64,000 bases of DNA from Fundidesulfovibrio terrae (GTDB taxonomy: Bacteria > Desulfobacterota > Desulfovibrionia > Desulfovibrionales > Desulfovibrionaceae), in assembly GCF_022808915.1 (NCBI RefSeq), contig NZ_JAKZFS010000001.1:1132644-1196643 (forward strand), in the 5' to 3' direction. How positions within the stretch are numbered: the first letter of the stretch is position 1; every line of letters begins with the position of its first letter. Below the pieces are notes generated by a model. The model was not told the DNA's origin and did no database searches. It was given only the letters and a program-made list of their open reading frames with translations. Positions 43,647-51,894 of this stretch are shown in pieces. The position numbers and the translations under genes were made by a program.

Positions 43647-46286
43647 ATGCCTTCCCCGGACGCAACCCTTGTCGACTCCCTGCTGGAGGCCGTGAGCCGC
43701 CACGCGGAGGGCTTCGCCCTGCGCCTGGTCCTGGAGGACGGCTCCTTCAAGGACCTGGACCGCCGCGCCTTTCTGGACATGGCCCTGCGCGTGGCGGGCT
43801 GGTGCCGGGAAAAGGGGCTCGCCCCGGGCGGCCGGGCCGTCCTGTGCCTGGAGAACTCCCCGGCCTGGGGAGCGGCCTACTTCGGCATCCTCCTGGCCGG
43901 AGGGGTCGTGGTGCCCGTCGATGCGCAGTCCACGCCGGAGGACGCGGCCTATTTCCTGGAAAAAACCCGCGCCCGCCTGGTGTTCGCCTCCCGGGAGGAC
44001 CTCTTCGCCTCCTGCCGTGCCGACGACTGTATTCTGGCCCGGAGCCTGGATGAGGCCCTGGCTCACGAACCCCTGGCCGAGGGGGCCATCTATCGGGGCG
44101 CTCCCGGCGACCCGGCCGCGCTGCTCTTCACCTCCGGCACCACGGGCAGGCCCAAGGCGGTGACGCTCACCCACGCCAACCTGCTGGCCAACGTGGAGTC
44201 CATCAAGGCCACCGGGCTTCTGCTGCCCACCGACAACTTCCTTGCCGTGCTCCCCCTGCACCATGCCTACCCGTGCATGGTGAACCTGCTGGTGCCGCTT
44301 TTGGCCGGGGCGCGCTCCACGTTCCTGGAGACCCTCAAGCCCGAGGCCATCCTCTCCGTGCTGAAAAGCGCCCGCATAAGCCTCCTGGTGCTCACCCCGC
44401 AGTACGTGGGCATCTTCCTGCGGCGCATCCTCAAACGCTTCGAGGGCCTGCCTCTCGGGCTCGGGCGCGGCCTCGCCCGGCTGCTGGCCATGACGGCGGG
44501 CATGCGTCCGGACCCGCTGGGCTTCGTGCGCCGTGGGGTCTTGCGCGCGGTGGGGCCGGACTTCCGCTTCTTCCTCACCGGCGGGGCCAAGTGCGATCCG
44601 GAGGTCATCGAGGGCATGGCCGCGCTGGGGCTGCCGGTGATCGAGGGGTACGGCCTGTCCGAGACCGCGCCGGTGGTCAGCCTGAACCGCCCCGACTCGG
44701 GCAAGCCCGGCAGCGTGGGCACGCCGCTTAAGGGCGTGGAGGCACGCATCGACCTCCCGGACGCCGAGGGCTACGGGGATATCCTGGTGCGCGGCGCCAA
44801 CGTCATGCTGGGCTACTTCGAGGACCCCGAGGCCACGGCCCTGGCCCTCCGGGACGGCTGGTTCCACACCGGCGACCAGGGGCGCATGGACCCGGACGGC
44901 GCGCTGTACGTGCGCGGCCGGGAGCGCGACATCATCGTGTTGCCCAGCGGCAAGAAGTTCCCCGCCGAGGAAGTGGAGGCCCACTACCTGCAAGCCCCGA
45001 GCGTGGGGGAGATCTGCGTGCTCCAGGGCGAGGGCGGGGCGCTCACGGCCGTGGTCACCCCCGACAGGGAGTTCTTCCGGGCCACGGATGCGCCCGACGT
45101 GCGCCACAACATCCGCTGGGACATGGAGATGGTTTCCAAGACCCTGCCGCCCTACAAGCGCGTGGGCGCGTTCACGGTGGTGCCGGGAGAGCTGCCCAAG
45201 ACGCGCCTGGGCAAGTTGAAGCGCCATCTGGTGGAGAAGATGCTCTCCGAGGCGGCCACGGCGGGGCCGGTGCAGGCCGAAGCGTGGACCGGACTCGGCC
45301 CGTCTGGGGAAAAGGCCCTGGCGGCCATCCGCGAGGTGTCGGGGATGGCTTCGGTGGCGGCCTCGTCGCACCTGGAGCTGGACCTTGGCCTGGATTCGCT
45401 CCGGAAGCTGGAGCTGCTGACGCTTCTGGAAGACGTGCTGGGCCGGACAATTGCGGAAGAGCGCTTCCAGCGCCTGGCCACGGCCGGGGAGGTGGTGGCG
45501 CTGGCGCGGGAGCTTGCCGGGGAAACGCCCCTGGATGTTGCCCCGGATTCGGCAGGAGGGGCGGCCGGAAACGGTTCCCGGTCCCCGGACGTTCGGAGCG
45601 GCGTCCGGGAGGACTGGCGTGCGCCGGGAGATGCTTCCGGGCTTAACCTGGACGCGCCGCTGCCGCCGGAGCTTGCGGCCAGGGTGCGCACCCGCTTCGG
45701 CCCGGCCGCGCGGCTGGCCACGTCGGCCGTGGGCTCTCTGGTGGACGCGGCCGCGCGCCTTGGGTTTTCGCTTACGGTCCGGGGGGCGGAAAACATCCCC
45801 GAGGGCGCGGCCCTCATCTGCCCCAACCACGCAAGCTACCTGGACGCGTTCATGGTTTTCGCCGCGACCCCGCCCAGGCTGCGCATGCGCCTCTATTTCC
45901 TGGGACTGGCCCGCTACCTGGACGCCTGGCTGGTGCGGCGGCTGGCGGCGGTGTTCAGGCTGATCCCGGTGGACGCGGGCAGGATGTCCGAAACCATGCG
46001 TCTGAGCGCCCGGGCCCTGCGGGGCGGAGGGCTTTTGTGCGTTTTCCCGGAGGGGGCGCGCACGGTGTCCGGAGAACTCCAGGAGTTCCGGCAGGGCCCG
46101 GTGGTCCTCTCCGGAGCGTGCAGCGTGCCCGTGGTTCCGGTCGCCATCGCCGGCACCTTCGAGGCCTGGCCCGTACGGGGGAAACTCAAGCTCGGCAAGG
46201 TGACCGTGCGCTTCGGCAAGCCGTTCATGCCCGGAAACCCGGAAGAGGTGCGGCTCGCGGTGGGGGAATTGCTCCGCCAGCCGTGA
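43647..46286 (+). CDS. three-domain acyl-AMP ligase - acyl carrier protein - PlsC acyltransferase fusion
   Basis: The protein has 879 residues. Residues ~1-520 form an AMP-binding (acyl-CoA synthetase-type) domain with TSGTTGRPKAVTLTH (Ser163 onwards) and GYGLSETAPVV. Residues ~545-620 form a carrier-protein domain with the phosphopantetheine site DLGLDSLRKLEL (Ser584). Residues ~690-879 form a 1-acylglycerol-phosphate-type acyltransferase with NHASYLD (His728, Asp733) and FPEGARTVSG. It should activate a fatty acid, load its own ACP and transfer the acyl chain to an acceptor, as in the E. coli Aas acyl-ACP synthetase/acyltransferase but with a built-in ACP. The acceptor (a lysophospholipid, or an amine made by the preceding decarboxylase) is inference. 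Confidence 0.92.
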   Translation: MPSPDATLVDSLLEAVSRHAEGFALRLVLEDGSFKDLDRRAFLDMALRVAGWCREKGLAPGGRAVLCLENSPAWGAAYFGILLAGGVVVPVDAQSTPEDAAYFLEKTRARLVFASREDLFASCRADDCILARSLDEALAHEPLAEGAIYRGAPGDPAALLFTSGTTGRPKAVTLTHANLLANVESIKATGLLLPTDNFLAVLPLHHAYPCMVNLLVPLLAGARSTFLETLKPEAILSVLKSARISLLVLTPQYVGIFLRRILKRFEGLPLGLGRGLARLLAMTAGMRPDPLGFVRRGVLRAVGPDFRFFLTGGAKCDPEVIEGMAALGLPVIEGYGLSETAPVVSLNRPDSGKPGSVGTPLKGVEARIDLPDAEGYGDILVRGANVMLGYFEDPEATALALRDGWFHTGDQGRMDPDGALYVRGRERDIIVLPSGKKFPAEEVEAHYLQAPSVGEICVLQGEGGALTAVVTPDREFFRATDAPDVRHNIRWDMEMVSKTLPPYKRVGAFTVVPGELPKTRLGKLKRHLVEKMLSEAATAGPVQAEAWTGLGPSGEKALAAIREVSGMASVAASSHLELDLGLDSLRKLELLTLLEDVLGRTIAEERFQRLATAGEVVALARELAGETPLDVAPDSAGGAAGNGSRSPDVRSGVREDWRAPGDASGLNLDAPLPPELAARVRTRFGPAARLATSAVGSLVDAAARLGFSLTVRGAENIPEGAALICPNHASYLDAFMVFAATPPRLRMRLYFLGLARYLDAWLVRRLAAVFRLIPVDAGRMSETMRLSARALRGGGLLCVFPEGARTVSGELQEFRQGPVVLSGACSVPVVPVAIAGTFEAWPVRGKLKLGKVTVRFGKPFMPGNPEEVRLAVGELLRQP

Positions 46287-46305
46287 GGGCGGTTGCGCGG
46301 CGGCC

Positions 46306-47280
46306 TTACGCCCGGGTGATGACCGCGCGCGCCAGGTCCGCCATGATCTCACGGGCCATGACTTCCGTCTGGGGCTTGGGGAACTGGCCGTTGGCCCCCA
46401 CCGACTCCCCCTTGTGCTGCGTCTCCTCGGTGATGAGCGAGGAGAACAGGTAGACGGGGATGGACTTGAGTTCCGGGTCGTCCTTGATGGATTTGCACAG
46501 GGTGTAGCCGTCCATCACCGGCATCTCCACGTCGGAGATCACCACATCGACCAGATCGCTGACCGCAAGTCCGCGCGACCGGGCCTCCTCGGCCTTGGCC
46601 TTGAGAATTTGCAAGGCTTCCTGGCCGCTGTCCGCCGATTCCACGCTGAAGGCCTCGTCTTGCTCCAGGGCCTTTTTCACCATGCGCCGCACCAGCATCT
46701 GGTCGTCCACGTGCAGCACGCTTATGTTGCGGTCGGCCTTGATGGCCGAGGAGACGCCGAAAAAGTCCTCTCCCGACCGGGGATTCAGCTCGATGACGAT
46801 TTTTTCCAGGTCCAGGATGAACACGATGCGGCCTTCCAGGTTCACGATGCCAGTGAAGGCGTTCAGGGAATACTCGCTGATGTGCTTGTCCGGCTTTTCC
46901 ACGTCCGACCAGCTCAGGCGGTAGATCCTGGTGATGCCCGAGACCATGAACGCGGTCATCACCTGGTTGAACTCGGTGATGATCATCTTGTGGTCGGCGC
47001 TGTCCGTCTGGTCCTGCTCCAGGTATTTGGCCAGGGCTACGATGGGCACGACCTTGTCGCGGTCCTTGAAGTGGAAGGCCCCCCACACGCTCGAGTGCGA
47101 ACACGACGGCGGCCGCATGACCTGATCCGGAAGGCGCGTGATCTTGAGTACCTTGGCGACGTTGATGCCGTAGTAGGCCCGGTAGACGTTCTCGCCCGCC
47201 TGGATATCGATGTAGAAACACATGATTTCCACTTCATTGGTGCCTACTTCCGTGAGAGCCAGATGCTGACCGTTGCTCAT
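46306..47280 (-). CDS. cheV: CheV-type chemotaxis coupling protein
   Basis: The protein has 324 residues from the ATG at 47280, with AAGAGG upstream. An N-terminal CheW domain (~15-165; YYGINVAKVLKITRLP, FTGIVNLEGRIVFILDLEK) is followed by a receiver domain with VVISDVEMPVMDG. It couples chemoreceptors to CheA and is itself phosphorylated for adaptation. It is a single-gene unit, convergent with the plus-strand ligase gene with a 19-bp gap. Confidence 0.95.
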   Translation of the reverse strand: MSNGQHLALTEVGTNEVEIMCFYIDIQAGENVYRAYYGINVAKVLKITRLPDQVMRPPSCSHSSVWGAFHFKDRDKVVPIVALAKYLEQDQTDSADHKMIITEFNQVMTAFMVSGITRIYRLSWSDVEKPDKHISEYSLNAFTGIVNLEGRIVFILDLEKIVIELNPRSGEDFFGVSSAIKADRNISVLHVDDQMLVRRMVKKALEQDEAFSVESADSGQEALQILKAKAEEARSRGLAVSDLVDVVISDVEMPVMDGYTLCKSIKDDPELKSIPVYLFSSLITEETQHKGESVGANGQFPKPQTEVMAREIMADLARAVITRA

Positions 47281-47458
47281 GAACAACCTCTTGCGGATCG
47301 CGGGAACCGGGAGGACGGGGATATCCGTGTGTCTGCCCGGCGGGAAAGGAAGGCGGGAAACGCCCGGCTCCGGCCGGACGTCCGAAGAATAGAACAGTCC
47401 TCCCGCAAACGCCAGCGCCGGGTGAAGCCCGAGGGCGGCGAGGTCCTGGGAGGCGTCC

Positions 47459-48214
47459 CTATTCCGGGACGGCCTCTCCCGGAAGCCACCTGGAGTAGAT
47501 GGCCTGGAAGGTTCCGTCGGCCTTCATGTCCGCCAGGGCCTCGTTCCAGGCCGTCACCACGGCCTCGTCGCTCCCCTTGGAAAAAGCGATATACAAATCC
47601 ACGGCCTGGAAGGTGTAGACGTTCTCCAGCTGTCCGGGCTTCAGGCAGGCCCTTTGCGTGCCGAACCGGATGCCCATGTCCGTGGAGGCAATGAGATCAA
47701 GCCTGCCCGCCAGCAGTTTCTTCACGTTGGCGACGGGGGTGTTGGCGCTGTCGAGGTTGGTGAACCCGTGGTCCAGCAGGAACCGCTCCCTGGCATCTCC
47801 GTTGTACGTGCCGATGGAGCCCACCGTCTTGGCCTCGTCCAGGCTGGCCAGGGGCTTCATTTTTCCTGCCGGGGCGTAAAAAGCCCACTTGAGGCGCATG
47901 ATGGGGCCGATCCAGTGGAACAGGGGGGCGCGCTCGGGGGTGCGGGTGGTGGCGAAGAGAACGATGTCCGGCCGCGCCACGGCCATGGCGTAGGCCCTGG
48001 CCCAGGGCAAGAGCTCGATGGGAGTGGCGTCGCCCGTGCGCTTCTGGATCTCGCGCACGATATCCACGCCCAAGCCCGTGAGCGCGCCGTTTTCCATCTG
48101 CGCGGACGGGGGGGACAGTTCGGTGAAAACGGACAGGGCGCGCACGGAGGGCGCTGTGGCCACGGTGCCCAGAAAGGCCATGAGGACGGCCGCCGCCAGC
48201 GCCCGGGAGTTCAT
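47459..48214 (-). CDS. periplasmic solute-binding protein (SBP_bac_3 type)
   Basis: The protein has 251 residues from the ATG at 48214, with a signal peptide (MNSRALAAAVLMAFLGTVATA). It matches polar-amino-acid-type binding proteins (LTGLGVDIVREIQKRTGDA, YNGDARERFLLDHGF). Its start overlaps the stop of the lipoprotein gene by 4 bp (ATGA), making it the last gene of the Mla-like operon. Such a protein is not a usual member of Mla systems. Confidence 0.87.
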   Translation of the reverse strand: MNSRALAAAVLMAFLGTVATAPSVRALSVFTELSPPSAQMENGALTGLGVDIVREIQKRTGDATPIELLPWARAYAMAVARPDIVLFATTRTPERAPLFHWIGPIMRLKWAFYAPAGKMKPLASLDEAKTVGSIGTYNGDARERFLLDHGFTNLDSANTPVANVKKLLAGRLDLIASTDMGIRFGTQRACLKPGQLENVYTFQAVDLYIAFSKGSDEAVVTAWNEALADMKADGTFQAIYSRWLPGEAVPE

Positions 48215-48894
48215 CTCGCCCCGCGCAGGTCCTTTTCGAGTTCGCCCAGAATCTCGGCGAGAGCCGTGTTGTAGGCCGCCGCAAGCCCCGACGCGTCCTT
48301 GAATCCGGCCTGGAAGGGGACTTCCTTGCGGTAGCTCTTGGAGAACGCCACCGAATAGGTGTCGTTCTTGTTGCGCAGCAGGAAGAACTGCATCTCCAGC
48401 ACGGCCTTGGGATTGGCCTTGTCCCGGAAGTCGCCGTAGAGGGCGTTCACCAGTCCTTCCAGCAGGTGCGTGTCGGCCACCTGGCTGGTGGAATCCACCA
48501 CATGCCCGAAGATTCCGGCCCTGCCCAGCCACTGTTCGGCCTGCTGGGACAGGTTGTTGGCGGGCTGGACGAAGAAGGTGTTGTAGTAGTCGGATTCGAA
48601 CTCCGTCTCGCCCAGACGGTAGACCATCTCCTTGCCTTGGTAGGCCGGGCTTATCTGCAGGGGGCGCACCTTGAGCGCGGACTTGTCCGACGCGGGCGTG
48701 GCCGCTTCGGGCCTGACGGCCGTGATGTTGTAGTAGCGGCGCTCCGGGGCCGGGCGGTTGAGGGGCGCGGAGCAGGCCGCGAGAATGCCCAGGACGGCCA
48801 GGGCCGCCAGAACGGTGAGGACCGGGGTGCCCTCGCGGCGCCAGCCGTTTCGCGGGCCCGTCAGTCTGGCCGGGAAGGATGCGGGGCGTTTCAT
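48211..48894 (-). CDS. ABC-type transport auxiliary lipoprotein (PqiC/DUF330-like)
   Basis: The protein has 227 residues. After an N-terminal hydrophobic stretch there is a lipobox LAAC. The domain (RYYNITAVRP, YQGKEMVYRLGETEFESDYYNTF) matches ABC_trans_aux/PqiC lipoproteins that partner MCE-type lipid transporters at the outer membrane. It overlaps the mlaD-like gene by 4 bp upstream and the binding-protein gene by 4 bp downstream, showing a tight operon. Confidence 0.88.
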   Translation of the reverse strand: MKRPASFPARLTGPRNGWRREGTPVLTVLAALAVLGILAACSAPLNRPAPERRYYNITAVRPEAATPASDKSALKVRPLQISPAYQGKEMVYRLGETEFESDYYNTFFVQPANNLSQQAEQWLGRAGIFGHVVDSTSQVADTHLLEGLVNALYGDFRDKANPKAVLEMQFFLLRNKNDTYSVAFSKSYRKEVPFQAGFKDASGLAAAYNTALAEILGELEKDLRGAR

Positions 48895-49883
48895 TTCTTC
48901 TTCTCCGGGGTGGCCTTGGCCGGGGGGGCGCCGAAGAACAGCCGCGAGGGGTTGCGCTTGGCTTCGCCGGTTAGGTCGTTCAGGTTTTCGAAGGCCTGCT
49001 TGCCCTGCTGCAGGATGCCCTGCACCTCGTCGCGCTGGGTGGCCACCAGGGCGTTGACCTCGCGCAGGAGCTTGCGCATGTCGGCAATCGTCTGGGGCAG
49101 GTTCTCGGTGGAGGTCTTCAGGTTGGCCAGGGTTTCGCCCAGGTTTTTGAGGGCTTCGCGCGACTCCTTGCTGGCGAGCATGGAGTTCAGGTGGTCGTTG
49201 GTCTTGCGCAGGTCCACGATGAGGGAGTTCACGTTGTCGGAGAGCCCGGGCACGTTGGCGTCCTTCACCGCCTCGCGGATCACCACCAGGAGCGAATTGA
49301 TGTTCTGGATGGCGTTGTCCACGCCGGACTCGTCAATCTTCTTGAGAAGCTTGGAGAATGTCTCGAAGGTCTCCTCCAGGCGGGCGATGGTGCTGGGAGC
49401 CGAGGGCACGTAGAAATATTCCGGAGTCCAGCTGATGGGCAGGGGCTTGTTGGTCCTGGGGTTGACGTAGTCCATCTCCAGGTAGCCGGTGCCCGTGAGG
49501 CCCTGGGGGGCGATGCGCACGCGCAGGCCGTCCTCCACCTCCTGGGTGATGGCCTCCTTGAGCCCCTCGTTGGACTTGACGGACAGGGCGGATTCGGGGT
49601 CCAGGGCCATCTCCACCAGCACGTAGCGGAAGGGGATGTCCTTGATGTCGTGGTATTTGTTGAACACGAAGCGGATGCGCTCCACGGAGCCGATCTTCAC
49701 GCCCTTGAACTTGAGCGGCGAGCCGACGTCCAGGCCCTGCACGGACTCGTTGAAGTAGGTCTCGATCATGACCTTGTCCTTGCGCAGCGACCCCAGGCCG
49801 AAGAAGACCAGGGCCAGCAGCACCAGCGTGGTGGCGCAGATGATGAAGAGGCCGAGCTTGAAATAGTTGGTGTGCATGCTCAT
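48891..49883 (-). CDS. MlaD-like MCE-domain protein
   Basis: The protein has 330 residues: one N-terminal membrane anchor (LGLFIICATTLVLLALVFFGL), an MCE domain (~40-120; VQGLDVGSPLKFKGVKIGSVE) and a long helical C-terminus with repeated Asn/Leu/Thr heptads. The MCE ring forms the periplasmic lipid channel on the MlaE permease. It lies 9 bp after the ATPase gene. Confidence 0.92.
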   Translation of the reverse strand: MSMHTNYFKLGLFIICATTLVLLALVFFGLGSLRKDKVMIETYFNESVQGLDVGSPLKFKGVKIGSVERIRFVFNKYHDIKDIPFRYVLVEMALDPESALSVKSNEGLKEAITQEVEDGLRVRIAPQGLTGTGYLEMDYVNPRTNKPLPISWTPEYFYVPSAPSTIARLEETFETFSKLLKKIDESGVDNAIQNINSLLVVIREAVKDANVPGLSDNVNSLIVDLRKTNDHLNSMLASKESREALKNLGETLANLKTSTENLPQTIADMRKLLREVNALVATQRDEVQGILQQGKQAFENLNDLTGEAKRNPSRLFFGAPPAKATPEKKK

Positions 49884-49892
49884 GGCGGGACT

Positions 49893-50639
49893 TTACGCCT
49901 CTCGGTTGAAGAATTTGCGGACCCTCGGGTCGGTGCTGCCGTCGCGCAGCATCCTGGGCGGACCTTGGGCGATGATGCCCTTGGTCTGGGGATCGAGCAT
50001 GATGACCCGGTGGGCGATGGCGTAGATGCTGGCCAGCTCGTGGCTCACGATGACGAAGGTGATGCCAAGGCTCCCGGCCAGGGTCAGGATGAGCTCGTCG
50101 AGCCCGGCCGAGGTGACCGGGTCCAGGCCGGCCTGGGGCTCGTCGAGAAAGAGGATGGCCGGGTCCAGGGCCATGGCCCGGGCAATGGCCGCGCGCTTCT
50201 GCATGCCGCCCGAGAGCTCCGAGGGCAGCTTCTGCTCCGCTCCGGCCAGGCCCACCAGTTTGAGCTTCATGCGGGCCACGGCCTCGCGGGCGTCCTGGGG
50301 GAGGCTCGTGAACTCCTCCAGGGGCAGGCATACGTTCTCCAGGAGCGTCAGCGACCCGAACAGCGCCCCGGACTGGTACATCACCCCGAAGGAGCGCAGT
50401 ATCTCGCGGCGCCTGCGTCCACGGGCCGCCACCAGGTCGCGCCCCTGGATGACCACATGGCCGGACATGGGCGGGTACAGGCCGATCATGTGCTTCAGGA
50501 GCGTGGACTTGCCGCATCCCGATCCGCCCAGGATCACGAACACCTCGCCCGGCTGCACGGAAAAAGTGAGGTCCCTGAGCACCACCTTCTCGCCGTAGCC
50601 CATGGTCAGGCCGGAGACCTCGATGACAGGCGCGCCCAT
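49893..50639 (-). CDS. mlaF: MlaF-like ABC transporter ATPase
   Basis: The protein has 248 residues from the ATG at 50639, which overlaps the permease stop codon (TGATG). Walker A GGSGCGKST, Q-loop YQSGALF, signature LSGGMQKR, Walker B ILFLDEP and the H-loop VIVSHE are all present. It drives phospholipid movement through the MlaE permease. Confidence 0.94.
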   Translation of the reverse strand: MGAPVIEVSGLTMGYGEKVVLRDLTFSVQPGEVFVILGGSGCGKSTLLKHMIGLYPPMSGHVVIQGRDLVAARGRRRREILRSFGVMYQSGALFGSLTLLENVCLPLEEFTSLPQDAREAVARMKLKLVGLAGAEQKLPSELSGGMQKRAAIARAMALDPAILFLDEPQAGLDPVTSAGLDELILTLAGSLGITFVIVSHELASIYAIAHRVIMLDPQTKGIIAQGPPRMLRDGSTDPRVRKFFNREA

Positions 50640-51766
50640 CACCACCCCATCACGTAGAAGACCACCGCGAACACCCCGTCGGCCACGGCGATGAGGATGA
50701 TGCCGGACACCACCGCGCTGGTGGTGGACTGGCCCACGGAACTGGCCCCGCCACGCGTGCGCAGGCCGCGCTGGCATCCGATGGCGCACACCAGCAGGCT
50801 GAAGACCATGGCCTTGAAAAGCCCGCCCATGAAATCCCCCAGGGTCACCGACATGTGCACCTGGTTGACGTAGGCCACCAGCGGGTAGCCCAGCGAGAGC
50901 ATCACCAGGGCCCCGCCAACGAGCCCGGCCAGGTTGAAGAAGATGGTCAGAAGCGGGGTCATGGCCATGGCCGCCAGCACCCGCGTCACCACCAGGAAGC
51001 GCACCGGGTCCAGGCCCATGGTCACCAGGGCGTTGATCTCCTCATTGACCGTCATGGTGCCGATCTCGGCGGCGAAAGCCGATCCGGAGCGTCCGGCCAG
51101 GATGATGGCCGTGACCAGCGGGCCGAGCTCGCGCAGCATGGAGAGTCCCAGCAGGTTGGCCACGAATATCTCCGCGCCGAACTGCTTGAGGGGCATGGCC
51201 GACTGGAAGGCCATGATCAGGCCCATGAGGAAGCCGATGAGCACGATGATGGGAAATGCGTTGGCCCCGGCGGTCTCGGCCACATGCACGGCGTCGGCCC
51301 AGCGCACCCGGCGCGGGTTGGCCGCCGCGCGGGCGAGGGCCATGGAGAATTCGCCCACGAACCCCACCAGGGCGATGATGTCCTCGATGAGGATGGACGC
51401 CTTGCGCCCCACCTCCTCGGGCAGGCTCGGCTTCACGAGCTCGGAGGCGGGCGGGGACAGGTCCTGGGGGGTGAACTGCTCGTAGAGGGAGCGGAAGCGT
51501 TCGTTCAATCCCGTGAGGGCGAACCCGGCCCCGGCGGATTCGGCGCGGCGGCGCAGCTCCAGCAGAAGGGCCAGCCCGGCCACGTCGCAGTAGCCCACGC
51601 CCGACGCGTCCACGGTGAGCGTGGGGCCGGGGCTAACGGCCAGGCGCACGGCGCGGTCCCAGATCGCGGCCACCCCGGCGGCGTCGAGGCGTCCGGACAC
51701 GCCCAGGGCCAGTCCCGCCGGGACGGTCTTGTGGGTCAATGCTGCGGGTTGGTCGGGGGAACTCAT
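50639..51766 (-). CDS. mlaE: MlaE-like permease fused to an N-terminal STAS (MlaB-like) domain
   Basis: The protein has 375 residues. Residues ~1-110 are a STAS domain (VDASGVGYCDVAGLALLLELRR), which in E. coli is the separate MlaB. Residues ~120-375 are the MlaE permease (LIGFLMGLIMAFQSAMPL, VTAIILAGRSGSAFAAEIG, EEINALVTMGLDP). It is the first gene of the operon mlaE-mlaF-mlaD-lipoprotein-SBP. No mlaC-like gene is present. Confidence 0.94.
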   Translation of the reverse strand: MSSPDQPAALTHKTVPAGLALGVSGRLDAAGVAAIWDRAVRLAVSPGPTLTVDASGVGYCDVAGLALLLELRRRAESAGAGFALTGLNERFRSLYEQFTPQDLSPPASELVKPSLPEEVGRKASILIEDIIALVGFVGEFSMALARAAANPRRVRWADAVHVAETAGANAFPIIVLIGFLMGLIMAFQSAMPLKQFGAEIFVANLLGLSMLRELGPLVTAIILAGRSGSAFAAEIGTMTVNEEINALVTMGLDPVRFLVVTRVLAAMAMTPLLTIFFNLAGLVGGALVMLSLGYPLVAYVNQVHMSVTLGDFMGGLFKAMVFSLLVCAIGCQRGLRTRGGASSVGQSTTSAVVSGIILIAVADGVFAVVFYVMGW

Positions 51767-51894
51767 TGGCAGGCCCGTGCGGAACGATTGGATATCGGCC
51801 GCTTGTACGCCACCCCCGAAGTGCGGTCAATCGAGGCCGGGGAGCGGATGAGGATGTTGACCGGGCCGTGCGCAAGAGGATACCCACCGCCCAC

